Shown: positions 27,537-36,013 of the stretch, piece by piece
Numbering within the stretch: position 1 is the first letter of the stretch
How the letters are laid out: the number at the start of each line of letters is the position of its first letter
Assembly (NCBI RefSeq): GCF_009834875.1
Contig: NZ_WVHT01000002.1
Location: 186,001 to 250,000 of the forward strand
Direction: 5' to 3'
Length of the DNA stretch: 64,000 nucleotides
DNA from: Hufsiella arboris
GTDB lineage: Bacteria; Bacteroidota; Bacteroidia; Sphingobacteriales; Sphingobacteriaceae
Translations under genes and position numbers: made by a program
The notes under the pieces: model-generated
What the model saw: only the letters and a program-made list of their open reading frames with translations
What the model was told of the DNA's origin: nothing
The model's database searches: none

Positions 27537-29279
27537 ATGAGCGATTTTCAGATAAAAAAATCATCGGAAGAATATGACGTTATCATTGTCGGATCGGGCG
27601 CTGGCGGAGGTATGGCTGGCTATGTCCTGGCAAATGCAGGCGTAAAAGTTCTCATGCTTGAAGCAGGCCCCTTTTTTGATCCGGCGAAAGATTCACTACA
27701 ATTAAAGTGGGGCTGGGAATCACCGAGGCGCGGAGCATCAACAACCCGTCCCTTCGGAGATTTTGACGCAGCCTACGGTGGATGGGACATAGAAGGTGAA
27801 CCCTATACTACAAAAGATAAAACGGAGTTTGAATGGTTCCGGTCAAGGATGCTTGGCGGCCGTACAAATCACTGGGGTCGTATCTCGCTTCGTATGGGGC
27901 CTCTTGATTTTAAAAGTAACCAGCTCGATGGTTTAACCGACGACTGGCCGATTACTTATGAAGATGTTAAACCTTACTACGATAAAGTTGACCGTTTAAT
28001 TGGGGTGTATGGCTCAGTTGAAAATTTGCCAAATGAGCCAGACGGTATTTTTATGGCGCCGCCCAAGCCTCGTCTCAACGAGTTATTTATAAAGAAGGCT
28101 GCAACTAAAGCTGGAGTAAAGGTTATTCCCGGCCGCGGATCGGTTTTAACGGAAGCTTTACCTGGTAATAAGGATAGGAGTCCATGTTTCTATTGCGGCC
28201 AGTGCGGACGTAGCTGCAAAATTTATGGAGATTTTTCTTCTTCGTCGTGTTTGGTTATTCCCGCGATTAAAACCGGTAATCTTAAGGTAATTGATAACGC
28301 GATGGTTCGCGAGGTTCTTACTGGAAGTAATGGACTTGCGACCGGCGTGTCTTATGTAAGTAAGAGGGATATGCAGGAATACCAGGTTCGTGCAAAAACT
28401 GTTATTCTTGGAGCCAGCGCCTGCGAATCAGCACGTCTTCTTCTTAATTCTAAGTCAACAAATCATCCTGATGGGCTGGCTAACAGCAGTGGTGTGGTTG
28501 GCAAATATCTTCACGATTCAACCGGATCATCAGCAAGCGGGTTTTTACCGCAGTTGCTTGATAGAAAACGGTATAATGAAGATGGCGTAGGAAGTGTGCA
28601 TATCTATTCACCCTGGTGGCTTGACAATAAAAATCTTGATTTCCCGAGAGGTTATCACATTGAATATGGAGGCGGTTTAGGCATGCCTTTATACGGTTTC
28701 GGCTGGGATGTGCCCACGCTTAACGGAATGGTACCTGGCCGCGATGGCAAAACTAAGGAAGCGGGTGGTTATGGAGCATCGTTAAAAGATGATTACCGTC
28801 GCTTTTATGGTACACAGGTTTATATGGCTGGTCGTGGAACCGCAATTGCCCGCGAAGATAATTACTGTGAGATTGATCCGAACGTAGTTGACAAATACGG
28901 TATTCCGGTTTTACGCTTTCATTATAAATGGGCCGATGCAGAAATTAAGCAAGCTAAGCATATGCAGGAAACGTTCCAGTCTATTTTGCATGAAATGGGT
29001 GCTATCGTCACATCTGGTGTTAAAGGCGCAGATACGAATTATGGACTGGAAGCACCGGGAAAAATCATTCACGAGGTCGGTACCGTAAGAATGGGAGATG
29101 ATCCCAAAAAATCGGCGCTGAATAAATGGTGCCAGGCGCATGACTGCAAAAATCTTTTCGTAGTTGACGCCGCTCCATTTGTGCAGCAGGGTGATAAAAA
29201 CGCCACCTGGACAATCTTGGCCTTATCTATGCGAACAGCTGAATATATCCTCGGCCAACGAAAAAGACAAAATGTGTAA
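27537..29279 (+). CDS. GMC family oxidoreductase (FAD), large subunit
   Basis: The 580-residue glucose-methanol-choline oxidoreductase has an N-terminal dinucleotide site (VIIVGSGAGGGMAGYVLANAG, split as VIIVGSGAGGG plus MAGYVLANAG, residues about 14-35). A Cys-rich patch FYCGQCGRSCK lies near residue 219, and the C-terminal HEVGTVRMG and active-site region is near residue 510. The following gene is a gluconate 2-dehydrogenase subunit 3-like protein, so the pair resembles membrane-associated sugar or polyol dehydrogenases. No Tat or Sec signal is seen on this subunit; export may rely on the partner. Substrate unknown. Confidence 0.88.
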   Translation: MSDFQIKKSSEEYDVIIVGSGAGGGMAGYVLANAGVKVLMLEAGPFFDPAKDSLQLKWGWESPRRGASTTRPFGDFDAAYGGWDIEGEPYTTKDKTEFEWFRSRMLGGRTNHWGRISLRMGPLDFKSNQLDGLTDDWPITYEDVKPYYDKVDRLIGVYGSVENLPNEPDGIFMAPPKPRLNELFIKKAATKAGVKVIPGRGSVLTEALPGNKDRSPCFYCGQCGRSCKIYGDFSSSSCLVIPAIKTGNLKVIDNAMVREVLTGSNGLATGVSYVSKRDMQEYQVRAKTVILGASACESARLLLNSKSTNHPDGLANSSGVVGKYLHDSTGSSASGFLPQLLDRKRYNEDGVGSVHIYSPWWLDNKNLDFPRGYHIEYGGGLGMPLYGFGWDVPTLNGMVPGRDGKTKEAGGYGASLKDDYRRFYGTQVYMAGRGTAIAREDNYCEIDPNVVDKYGIPVLRFHYKWADAEIKQAKHMQETFQSILHEMGAIVTSGVKGADTNYGLEAPGKIIHEVGTVRMGDDPKKSALNKWCQAHDCKNLFVVDAAPFVQQGDKNATWTILALSMRTAEYILGQRKRQNV

Positions 29280-29297
29280 CGTTTTAAAAAATTTAAA

Positions 29298-29921
29298 ATG
29301 AACAGACGCGAATCGCTAAAAGCTCTTGGTATAGCAACCATTTCAACCGGTGTTTTGGTTGAATCATGTAAAACGGATAAAAAACCGCAAACAGATAAAA
29401 CTACGGGAACCGCTGATGAAGCCGGGCGGCAGGACTATGAAGTGGAGCGGGATAAAAAACTTAAAGCAGAACGGTTTTTTAACGATCACGAAATGGCTAC
29501 AATTACCGTTCTTTGTGATATCATTATTCCCAAAGATGCGAAGTCGGGAAGTGCTTCCGACGCTGGAGTTCCCGATTTTATCGAGTTTATCAGCAAAGAT
29601 ATTCTTGAACATCAGTTACCACTTCGTGGCGGCTTAAAATGGCTTGATCTTCAGGCGTTGAACAGGTTTGAAAAACCTTTCAAAGATTGTGCGGAAAAAC
29701 AACAGCTTACAATTGTAGATGAGATCGCCTATCCTAACAAGGCAAAACCTGAAATGCAACAGGGCGTCGCCTTTTTCAGTCGCATGAGATCATTAACGGC
29801 TTCTGGCTTTTTTTCAAGTAAAATGGGCGTGGAAGACATCGGTTATGTTGGCAATGCGCCGAACAAATGGGAAGGTGTTCCTGCTGATGTTATCGCCCAG
29901 TATGGTTTACAAAATGTTTAA
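29298..29921 (+). CDS. Gluconate 2-dehydrogenase subunit 3 family protein
   Basis: The 207-residue small subunit starts with MNRRESLKALGIATISTG, a twin-arginine-type signal, and runs into a lipobox-like VLVESC (Cys26), so it could be exported folded with its flavin partner and lipid-anchored. The body has the family sequence LCDIIIPKDAKSGSASDAGV. It lies 18 bases after the GMC gene and 6 bases before the DUF72 gene. In known complexes this subunit is needed for maturation or export of the flavoprotein. Confidence 0.85.
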   Translation: MNRRESLKALGIATISTGVLVESCKTDKKPQTDKTTGTADEAGRQDYEVERDKKLKAERFFNDHEMATITVLCDIIIPKDAKSGSASDAGVPDFIEFISKDILEHQLPLRGGLKWLDLQALNRFEKPFKDCAEKQQLTIVDEIAYPNKAKPEMQQGVAFFSRMRSLTASGFFSSKMGVEDIGYVGNAPNKWEGVPADVIAQYGLQNV

Positions 29922-29927
29922 TGAATT

Positions 29928-30842
29928 ATGGACTTCGGACGTATCCCGGTTGAAGAACTAGCTCAGACTGACTTGTCACTTCCTCCCGACAGCGCTTTAA
30001 CCAATAAAGTTCTTTCGGGTAGTAAGGTAACTAAACCCCAATTGTATGTTGGCTGCGCAAAATGGGGCAGGAAGGAATGGGTCGGTATGATCTATCCCCC
30101 TAAAACAAAGGAAGCAAAGTTCCTGGATGAGTACGTAAAACACTTCAACAGCATTGAGTTGAACGCTGTTTTTTATGGTATGCCCAAGCCTGAGCAGATA
30201 CGCACCTGGAAGAACAAGGCGGAAGCAGAAGGAAGGGATTTTAAGTTCTGCCCTAAGTTTACGCAAAGTATCAGCCATATCCGGAGATTAAAAAATGCTG
30301 AAGCGGAAACGGAAAAATATCTCGAGAGCATCAGCGAGTTCGCTCAATATCTCGGCCCATGTTTTCTGCAGCTAAGTGACAACTTCGGGCCCAAAAACTT
30401 TGATACACTGCGCGATTATTTGGAAGGCTTACCTAATGACTTTCAAGTATTTACGGAAGTGAGGCATAAGGACTGGTTCAGCGATCAAACCGCCAGAACC
30501 GAACTTTTTTCAATGTTACATGATCTTAAAAGAGGAAGCGTAATCACCGACGCCGCAGGCAGAAGAGATTGTGTTCATATGGAAATGCCTGCTAACGAAG
30601 CGTTTATTCGCTTTGTTGGCAATGGCTTGCACCCAACAGATTATGAACGGATAGATGAATGGGTTGACCGGATAAAAAAATGGATCGACTCGGGACTGCA
30701 ATCGCTCTTTTTCTTTCTGCATCAGCATGACGAAAAAGACACACCGGTATTAGCCGATTATACCATCAGGAAACTCAATCAGTCTTTAGGTTCAGCAATC
30801 CCAACTCCAGAATTTTTTAACAATTCTTCAACCTTATTTTAA
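29928..30842 (+). CDS. DUF72 family TIM-barrel protein
   Basis: The 304-residue DUF72 (YecE-like) protein shows the family stretches LYVGCAKWGRKEWVGMIYP (about 38-56), FNSIELNAVFYGMP (about 71-84) and the C-terminal FFFLHQHDEKDTPVLA. The fold is a TIM barrel with an acidic pocket; no biochemical function is established. It follows the gluconate dehydrogenase subunit gene by 6 bases and is probably co-transcribed, though a functional link is not implied. Confidence 0.88.
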   Translation: MDFGRIPVEELAQTDLSLPPDSALTNKVLSGSKVTKPQLYVGCAKWGRKEWVGMIYPPKTKEAKFLDEYVKHFNSIELNAVFYGMPKPEQIRTWKNKAEAEGRDFKFCPKFTQSISHIRRLKNAEAETEKYLESISEFAQYLGPCFLQLSDNFGPKNFDTLRDYLEGLPNDFQVFTEVRHKDWFSDQTARTELFSMLHDLKRGSVITDAAGRRDCVHMEMPANEAFIRFVGNGLHPTDYERIDEWVDRIKKWIDSGLQSLFFFLHQHDEKDTPVLADYTIRKLNQSLGSAIPTPEFFNNSSTLF

Positions 30843-30905
30843 CTCTGCATCGCGTTTCTATTGTGACCGGGAGATTATAATAAAATTTTATGTTGTGAAA
30901 TAAAA

Positions 30906-30922
30906 TCTACTAACTTAGTAGA
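30906..30922. promoter_or_regulatory. 17-bp palindrome upstream of the peroxiredoxin gene (candidate operator)
   Basis: TCTACTAAcTTAGTAGA is a perfect 8-bp inverted repeat with a one-base centre, 21 bases before the ATG. It overlaps TAACTTAG, which resembles a -7 box with one mismatch, so a bound dimer would block or reposition RNA polymerase. The regulator is unknown; it does not match a PerR box. Confidence 0.45.
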
Positions 30923-30943
30923 GAAATAAAATAATTTACAACT

Positions 30944-31579
30944 ATGAGCTTACGATTAGGCGATATTGCACCAAATTTTAAAGCGCTCACGTCTGAGGGA
31001 GAAATTGATTTCTACGATTATGCCGGCGATAGCTGGGTAGTTCTTTTTTCCCATCCGGCCGACTATACACCGGTTTGTACAACAGAATTAGGGCGAACAG
31101 CATCGTTAAAAGATGAATTTGAAAAAAGAAATGTCAAAGTTCTTGCCCTGAGCGTAGATCCGATTGACAAACATCATGGATGGATCAAGGATATTAATGA
31201 AACTCAAAACGTTGAAGTTAATTTCCCGATAATTGCAGACGAAGACCGTAAAATCGCCGAGGCATACGATATGATCCATCCGAATGCTTCGCTTACAGCT
31301 ACGGTAAGATCGTTGTTTATCATCGCGCCCGACAAGACAATTAAATTGACCATTACTTATCCTGCATCTACAGGACGCAATTTCCAGGAAATACTTCGCG
31401 TGATTGATTCACTTCAACTTACAGCGAATTACAGTGTTGCGACACCCGCAGATTGGAAAGAAGGAGAGGACGTCGTGGTTGTTCCGGCGATAAAAACGGA
31501 AGATATACCGGCTAAATTCCCGAAAGGATTCAGAGAAGTTAAACCATATCTTCGTTTAACTCCTCAGCCAAATAAATAA
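30944..31579 (+). CDS. 1-Cys peroxiredoxin (Prx6 type)
   Basis: This 211-residue thiol peroxidase has the peroxidatic cysteine in HPADYTPVCTTELGR (Cys about residue 45). It has Prx6-type length and C-terminal domain (KFPKGFREVKPYLRLTPQP), with no obvious resolving Cys, hence 1-Cys. It reduces H2O2 and alkyl hydroperoxides in the cytosol. It is a single gene with a 17-bp palindrome over its likely promoter, suggesting dedicated control. Confidence 0.93.
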   Translation: MSLRLGDIAPNFKALTSEGEIDFYDYAGDSWVVLFSHPADYTPVCTTELGRTASLKDEFEKRNVKVLALSVDPIDKHHGWIKDINETQNVEVNFPIIADEDRKIAEAYDMIHPNASLTATVRSLFIIAPDKTIKLTITYPASTGRNFQEILRVIDSLQLTANYSVATPADWKEGEDVVVVPAIKTEDIPAKFPKGFREVKPYLRLTPQPNK

Positions 31580-31606
31580 TATCGTTTTCTTTTACAAGAA
31601 AAAATA

Positions 31607-31614
31607 TATATTTG
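31607..31614 (+). promoter_or_regulatory. -7 box of the cold-shock gene
   Basis: TATATTTG fits TAnnTTTG and would give a 5' leader of about 93 bases. A long leader is typical of cold-shock genes, where it acts in temperature-dependent translation; that role here is inferred. Confidence 0.5.
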
Positions 31615-31713
31615 AAAATAGTTTAAAAGACTGTTTATAGTTAATTCTGAATTAAAACCATTTTTTCAGTTACACTCTAACAGGTTATTTAGGTACTTAA
31701 TATTATAATTTTT

Positions 31714-31911
31714 ATGAAAACTGGAAAAGTAAAATGGTTTAATTCTCAAAAAGGTTTTGGATTCATTATTGGTGAAGACGGCAAAGATATTTTTGTTCAC
31801 TTCAAAGATATTCAAGGCGGTGTAAACGGCGTACGCGATAATGATTCTGTTGAGTTTGAAATCGAAGAAGGCCGCAAAGGACCTCAGGCTGTTAACGTAA
31901 GAAAAGTTTAA
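31714..31911 (+). CDS. Cold-shock domain protein
   Basis: The 65-residue single OB-fold nucleic-acid chaperone has RNP1 as KGFGFI (about 15-20) and RNP2 as IFVHF (about 29-33). It binds single-stranded RNA and helps translation at low temperature or in stationary phase. It is monocistronic, with a long leader and its own terminator. Confidence 0.95.
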   Translation: MKTGKVKWFNSQKGFGFIIGEDGKDIFVHFKDIQGGVNGVRDNDSVEFEIEEGRKGPQAVNVRKV

Positions 31912-31932
31912 TCTTCTCTACTTAACCGCAAC

Positions 31933-31964
31933 AAAAAGCCTGTGTTTATTACACGGGCTTTTTT
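31933..31964 (+). terminator. Bidirectional terminator between the cold-shock and methyltransferase genes
   Basis: AAAAAGCCTGTGT and ACACGGGCTTTTT pair around TTATT with one wobble pair. A-rich and T-rich flanks let it serve both converging transcripts. Confidence 0.75.
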
Positions 31965-33135
31965 ATTTTATACGGCTTGCTCTTATAATTACATGCCTTG
32001 ATTGCGCGGTAGTAAAGTAGAGGTATTCCGAGCCGCCATCGGTTATACGGAATTTTTTCTTTAATTCATCGACACTCGCCGGGAAGTTTCTTGCAATGAC
32101 GTTTGCCCTTGTAACAGACTTTGTGAAATTTTTATAATCAATCACTTCCTCAACTTTGAAGATTCGTCCAATAAATGTTTCATCCAGTTTGTTCGAGGTG
32201 TAAATATGAGTGTGCTGATCCAGCTTTTGAAGCTGATAATGTATAGCAATAGATTTGAAAGCACCTGCTTTTAACAACGCTACATCCGGATCGTATAAAT
32301 AATCGCCAGGTTTAGTATAACCGCTTAGAATAGCTGCCTTTTCCTTCGAGATATGAAAACTAAAAGAATTGGGTGTATCTGCCAAAGCAACAGCAATAAT
32401 TTCTGCTTCTTTATTGAATGTTTTGTCAATAATCCAAAGCAGCTCTTTGCAATCGTTTTTGATGCTGATAACATAAACTTGTGAAACATGCCTAAGCTCT
32501 TTGAGTCCGGCTTGGATGTCAAGTAAAGGAGATGTTTTTATGATAATTTTCTCCGACTTATCTAAAAGCAAGTCAAAATTTGATGGCACATCCGGCTCAC
32601 AGTCAGCCAGCTTAAAAACTTTTTGTGATTTAACGCGCCGGGACGGATCGATATAAACAACATCAAAACGTCCATTAATTTGCGAAAAACGCTCGAGACT
32701 GTTAGCTGAATTAATAAATTCAAGGTTATCGGCTTTAAGTGCTACAGCATTATGTTTGGCAATAGCGGAAAGCTCTTCGTTTCGTTCGCAATGAATTACC
32801 TTTTCAAATTTTTTCGAGAAATAATAATCATCAACGCCGAAGCCGCCGGTTAAATCTATCATCGTTTTGCCGGTTACAAGACTTGCTTTAAAGAGAGCTG
32901 TTTGCTCGGACGACGCCTGTTCAAGGCCAAGTTTTGGCGGATAATAGATTTCTGGTGTGTTGAACCAAAGGGGAAGTTTTCGTTCGCAGCGTTTTCGGCT
33001 GTCGATCTGTTCAGCAAGCTCCCGGGATGTAACATCGGGGAAGGGGCTCTTGGCAAGTGCAATCAGGGATGGGTTTTCGTCCTGCTTTTCGCGGATGAAG
33101 TCCTGAACTTCTTTATTTAAAATTGCCCCGTTCAA
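31963..33135 (-). CDS. Class I SAM-dependent methyltransferase with THUMP-like C-terminal domain
   Basis: The 390-residue protein has an all-helical N-terminal segment (1-80), a Rossmann methyltransferase core with motif I DLTGGFGVDDYYF (about 94-106) and a post-motif DPSRRVKSQKV (about 167-177), then a C-terminal THUMP-like domain (about 300-390). The DPSRR motif recalls the DPPR/DPAR motifs of RNA methyltransferases, so an rRNA or tRNA substrate is plausible but unproven. It is the last gene of a four-gene minus operon, 3 bases after aspartate kinase. Confidence 0.82.
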   Translation of the reverse strand: MNGAILNKEVQDFIREKQDENPSLIALAKSPFPDVTSRELAEQIDSRKRCERKLPLWFNTPEIYYPPKLGLEQASSEQTALFKASLVTGKTMIDLTGGFGVDDYYFSKKFEKVIHCERNEELSAIAKHNAVALKADNLEFINSANSLERFSQINGRFDVVYIDPSRRVKSQKVFKLADCEPDVPSNFDLLLDKSEKIIIKTSPLLDIQAGLKELRHVSQVYVISIKNDCKELLWIIDKTFNKEAEIIAVALADTPNSFSFHISKEKAAILSGYTKPGDYLYDPDVALLKAGAFKSIAIHYQLQKLDQHTHIYTSNKLDETFIGRIFKVEEVIDYKNFTKSVTRANVIARNFPASVDELKKKFRITDGGSEYLYFTTAQSRHVIIRASRIK

Positions 33136-33138
33136 GTG

Positions 33139-34392
33139 TTATTTAACTACGAGCTGCGCTGTAATACGACTTAACTGTTCGAGCATAATTGTTTTCCCTG
33201 CACTCAATTCGTCGATCAGATCCTGTTTAAAGTGCCTGATAGTGATAAGTTGTACATCTTCATTATAACGAAAGAGGTAATTGATGCTGAGCCGCTCCTT
33301 GAGTTTTTCAAAAGCATGCTCCACCAAATCAAAACATGCCGAAAAAGAAATTGCGGAATTTTGCATCGCGTTGATCTTAATCTTACAACCGGCGAAGCTG
33401 TCGAAGATGTCGCTCAAATGAGTTTCGGTTATAAACGAATGATCCCTGGTTGAAATTGATATTAATACCTGGCGTTTTTTTATAATAATCGCGGGAACAT
33501 TGACACTGCTTGTGCCAGGGGATATAACCGTTCCAGGTTGATCCGGGTAGTCATAGGGCTTTACGTGTAAGGGAATTCCTGCGTTTTGTAAAGGCTTTAT
33601 CGTTTTAGGGTGAATAATGTTCGCTCCATAATAAGTCATCTCCAAAGCTTCGCGATAGCTTAGCGAATCAAATTTTACAGCCTGCGGAAATAGCTTGGGA
33701 TCAGCATTGAAAATACCCGGCACATCTTTCCAGACGGTCAGCGATTCAGCGCCGATGCATGACGAGATGATCGCGGCTGAATAATCAGAGCCCTCGCGCC
33801 CCAAGGTGGTTGTAAAGTTTTCGGAAGTGCTGCCAATAAACCCCTGCGTAATTCCTATGGCTTGCCCAATCAGTCCGGGCAATTGTTTTTTTATTTCAAG
33901 AGATGTTTTATTCCAGTCTACCTGAGCCTCACGATATGAATTATCTGTATAAATTAAACTTCTCGCATCGATCCATTTGTTTTTTACACCGCATTTCGTT
34001 AACCAGGCTGAGATAATCTTTGTCGACAGCAACTCACCAACTGATACAATCTGGTCGTAAACGAAGTCGTAGTTTTCATGCGGTTCATCTTCCAGCATCC
34101 AGTCTATTTCAACAAATGTATTTTCCACGTCGTCGAAAACCGGATCATTATTATCAAACAATTCATGCAAAATTGAATAATGCGTTTGCCTGATTTCGTT
34201 AAGAATTGAACCTGTTTCCAAACCCTTCATATAATTTGAAGTAAGTTTTTCAAGCAGGTTTGTTGTGTTTCCGATAGCGGATACAACCACCAACAAATTC
34301 ATAGGATTACGTTGGGAAATAATCTGGCATACGTTTTTTATGCCGGCTGAATTCTGAACTGACGCTCCGCCAAATTTATATACTTGTATCAT
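33139..34392 (-). CDS. Aspartate kinase
   Basis: Phosphorylates aspartate, the first step to Lys, Thr, Met and diaminopimelate. The 417 residues comprise an N-terminal amino acid kinase domain (KFGGASVQNSAGIKNV at the start; the GREGSDYSAA segment near residue 202) and a C-terminal ACT pair (about 300-417) that usually confers end-product inhibition. KFGGAS replaces the commoner KFGGTS. The ATG overlaps the GNAT stop (ATGA). Its operon partners are not biosynthetic, so regulation is not obvious from context. Confidence 0.92.
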   Translation of the reverse strand: MIQVYKFGGASVQNSAGIKNVCQIISQRNPMNLLVVVSAIGNTTNLLEKLTSNYMKGLETGSILNEIRQTHYSILHELFDNNDPVFDDVENTFVEIDWMLEDEPHENYDFVYDQIVSVGELLSTKIISAWLTKCGVKNKWIDARSLIYTDNSYREAQVDWNKTSLEIKKQLPGLIGQAIGITQGFIGSTSENFTTTLGREGSDYSAAIISSCIGAESLTVWKDVPGIFNADPKLFPQAVKFDSLSYREALEMTYYGANIIHPKTIKPLQNAGIPLHVKPYDYPDQPGTVISPGTSSVNVPAIIIKKRQVLISISTRDHSFITETHLSDIFDSFAGCKIKINAMQNSAISFSACFDLVEHAFEKLKERLSINYLFRYNEDVQLITIRHFKQDLIDELSAGKTIMLEQLSRITAQLVVK

Positions 34393-34862
34393 CCAATGAA
34401 TTCGTTTAACTGATCTTTACTTAGTGAGGCGTTCAGCCAGCCGCTATCTATCGCCGACCGGTATTTTTTATAGAAGTTCAGTGCAGGTTCGTTCCAATCT
34501 AAAACCTGCCAAACCATGCCGCTAAAGCCCTGTTCCCTGGCCTCTGAAATTATCTTCTCGAACAGAAGCTTACCTAAGCCCATACCGCGCATTTGCTCGG
34601 TGACATAAAAATCTTCAAGGTATAACCTGCAGCCTTTCCAGGTTGAAAAGCGTGTATAATACAAGGCAAAGCCCTCAACATGGTCGTTTACTTCTGCAAC
34701 AAAAGCCGTCCACACTGGGGTTTCACCAAATCCGGCATCTTCAAATTCCGGTAAAGTAACGGTAACTTCTTCAGGAGCCCGTTCATATAACGCCAGCTCT
34801 TTAACAAGCTCAAGTATTCTTGAGCAGTCGTTCTTAGCCGCTTTTCGGATAATTATGTTCAT
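34389..34862 (-). CDS. GNAT family N-acetyltransferase
   Basis: The 157-residue GNAT-fold protein has the acetyl-CoA loop RGMGLGKLLFEKI (about 94-106), preceded by the beta-bulge strand LEDFYVTEQM. The C-terminal VLDWNEPALNFYKKY resembles diamine (spermidine/thialysine) acetyltransferases of the SAT branch. A small-amine substrate is the best guess. It overlaps the aspartate kinase gene by 4 bases and follows yggS by 12 bases. Confidence 0.88.
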   Translation of the reverse strand: MNIIIRKAAKNDCSRILELVKELALYERAPEEVTVTLPEFEDAGFGETPVWTAFVAEVNDHVEGFALYYTRFSTWKGCRLYLEDFYVTEQMRGMGLGKLLFEKIISEAREQGFSGMVWQVLDWNEPALNFYKKYRSAIDSGWLNASLSKDQLNEFIG

Positions 34863-34874
34863 ATAAGGATCAGG

Positions 34875-35570
34875 CTAGTTCTTATTTATTTTAAAATGCG
34901 GGATAACGCGTTTACCGAAAACGGTGCTTCCGATACGCACCATCGTGCTTCCCTGTTCAATGGCAATTTTATAGTCGGTAGACATCCCCATAGAGATTTC
35001 CTTAAATGATTTCTCCTTTCGGAAAAAGCTCTGTTTAATTCCCTTGAAAAATGTCGCCAGCTCGTAGAATTCTTCTCTGATTTGTTTCGGATTGTCCGTG
35101 TTGGTTGCAATACCCATTACGCCAGTGACCCGAACGTTTTTAAGCTCAGCAAATTCCGGCGATCGCAACATATCAATGACCTCGTCAAATCCTAAACCAA
35201 ATTTTGTGTCTTCGTCTGCTATGTAAACCTGCAATAAGCAATCAATTACCCGGTTATTCTTAAGTGCTTGTTTATTTATTTCCTGTAAGAGTTTCAGGCT
35301 GTCAACCGATTGGATAAGCGTAATAAATGGCGCGATATATTTAACCTTGTTGGATTGCAGATGTCCGATGAGATGCCATTTTATATCTTTTGGAAGTGCT
35401 TCGTATTTGTCAACAAGCTCCTGCACGTGGTTTTCACCAAACACTCGTTGACCAGTTTCGTAGGCCTCCATTATTTCTTCGTTTGATTTTGTTTTTGATA
35501 CCGCGACAAGTTCAACCTGTATGCGGTCGAGTTCGTCATGTAATTCGGATAAGTTGGCTGCTATGCTCAT
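34875..35570 (-). CDS. yggS: YggS/PROSC-type PLP homeostasis protein
   Basis: The 231-residue alanine-racemase-fold protein binds pyridoxal 5'-phosphate. The PLP lysine is in VAVSKTKS (about residue 26), GENHVQE and WHLIGHLQSNKVK are diagnostic, and GMSTDYKIAIEQGSTMVRIG forms the phosphate end. It buffers PLP in the cytosol; loss disturbs amino acid and vitamin B6 pools. It is the first gene of the minus operon and divergent from the DUF4296 lipoprotein, with a gap of only 43 bases. Confidence 0.94.
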   Translation of the reverse strand: MSIAANLSELHDELDRIQVELVAVSKTKSNEEIMEAYETGQRVFGENHVQELVDKYEALPKDIKWHLIGHLQSNKVKYIAPFITLIQSVDSLKLLQEINKQALKNNRVIDCLLQVYIADEDTKFGLGFDEVIDMLRSPEFAELKNVRVTGVMGIATNTDNPKQIREEFYELATFFKGIKQSFFRKEKSFKEISMGMSTDYKIAIEQGSTMVRIGSTVFGKRVIPHFKINKN

Positions 35571-35613
35571 TATGTGTATTTTTACAGGCCTGAAAACGAG
35601 GCTAAATTACTAA

Positions 35614-35997
35614 ATGAAGCGCTTATTAACTGTGTTACTATTGTTGATTTTTGTTGCAGGCTGTAAATCAGACGATTTACCCAATGGTATATTAAGTAAA
35701 GATCAGATGACTGATGTTTTACGAGATATGCACTTGGTCGATGGTTACTTATCCACGCTTCCATCAGACAGTGTCAGGAAAGTTGGCCGGCAATTCTACC
35801 AGCAGGTTTTCGCAACTTACCACATTGATTCGGCTAGATGGGTTGTCAATCTGAAATATTATACGGTAAAAAAGCCTTTGGTGCTTAACGACATTTACAA
35901 AAAAGTTAAGGCTGACCTGGATAGTTTGCAATCAAAGGAGTCGAAAGCTGAACTTAAGAAAAACAAAAAGAAAATACCCGTTATTAAACCCAAATAG
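35614..35997 (+). CDS. DUF4296 domain lipoprotein
   Basis: The 127-residue protein has a lipoprotein signal (LLLIFVAGC, Cys17), then a helical DUF4296 domain (LSKDQMTDVLRDMHLVDGYL, split as LSKDQMTDVLRDMH plus LVDGYL) and a Lys-rich tail. The family is specific to Bacteroidota and has no known function. It lies 16 bases before mutS2 and is probably co-transcribed with it. Confidence 0.85.
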   Translation: MKRLLTVLLLLIFVAGCKSDDLPNGILSKDQMTDVLRDMHLVDGYLSTLPSDSVRKVGRQFYQQVFATYHIDSARWVVNLKYYTVKKPLVLNDIYKKVKADLDSLQSKESKAELKKNKKKIPVIKPK

Positions 35998-36013
35998 ATT
36001 CGGAAGAACGAGA

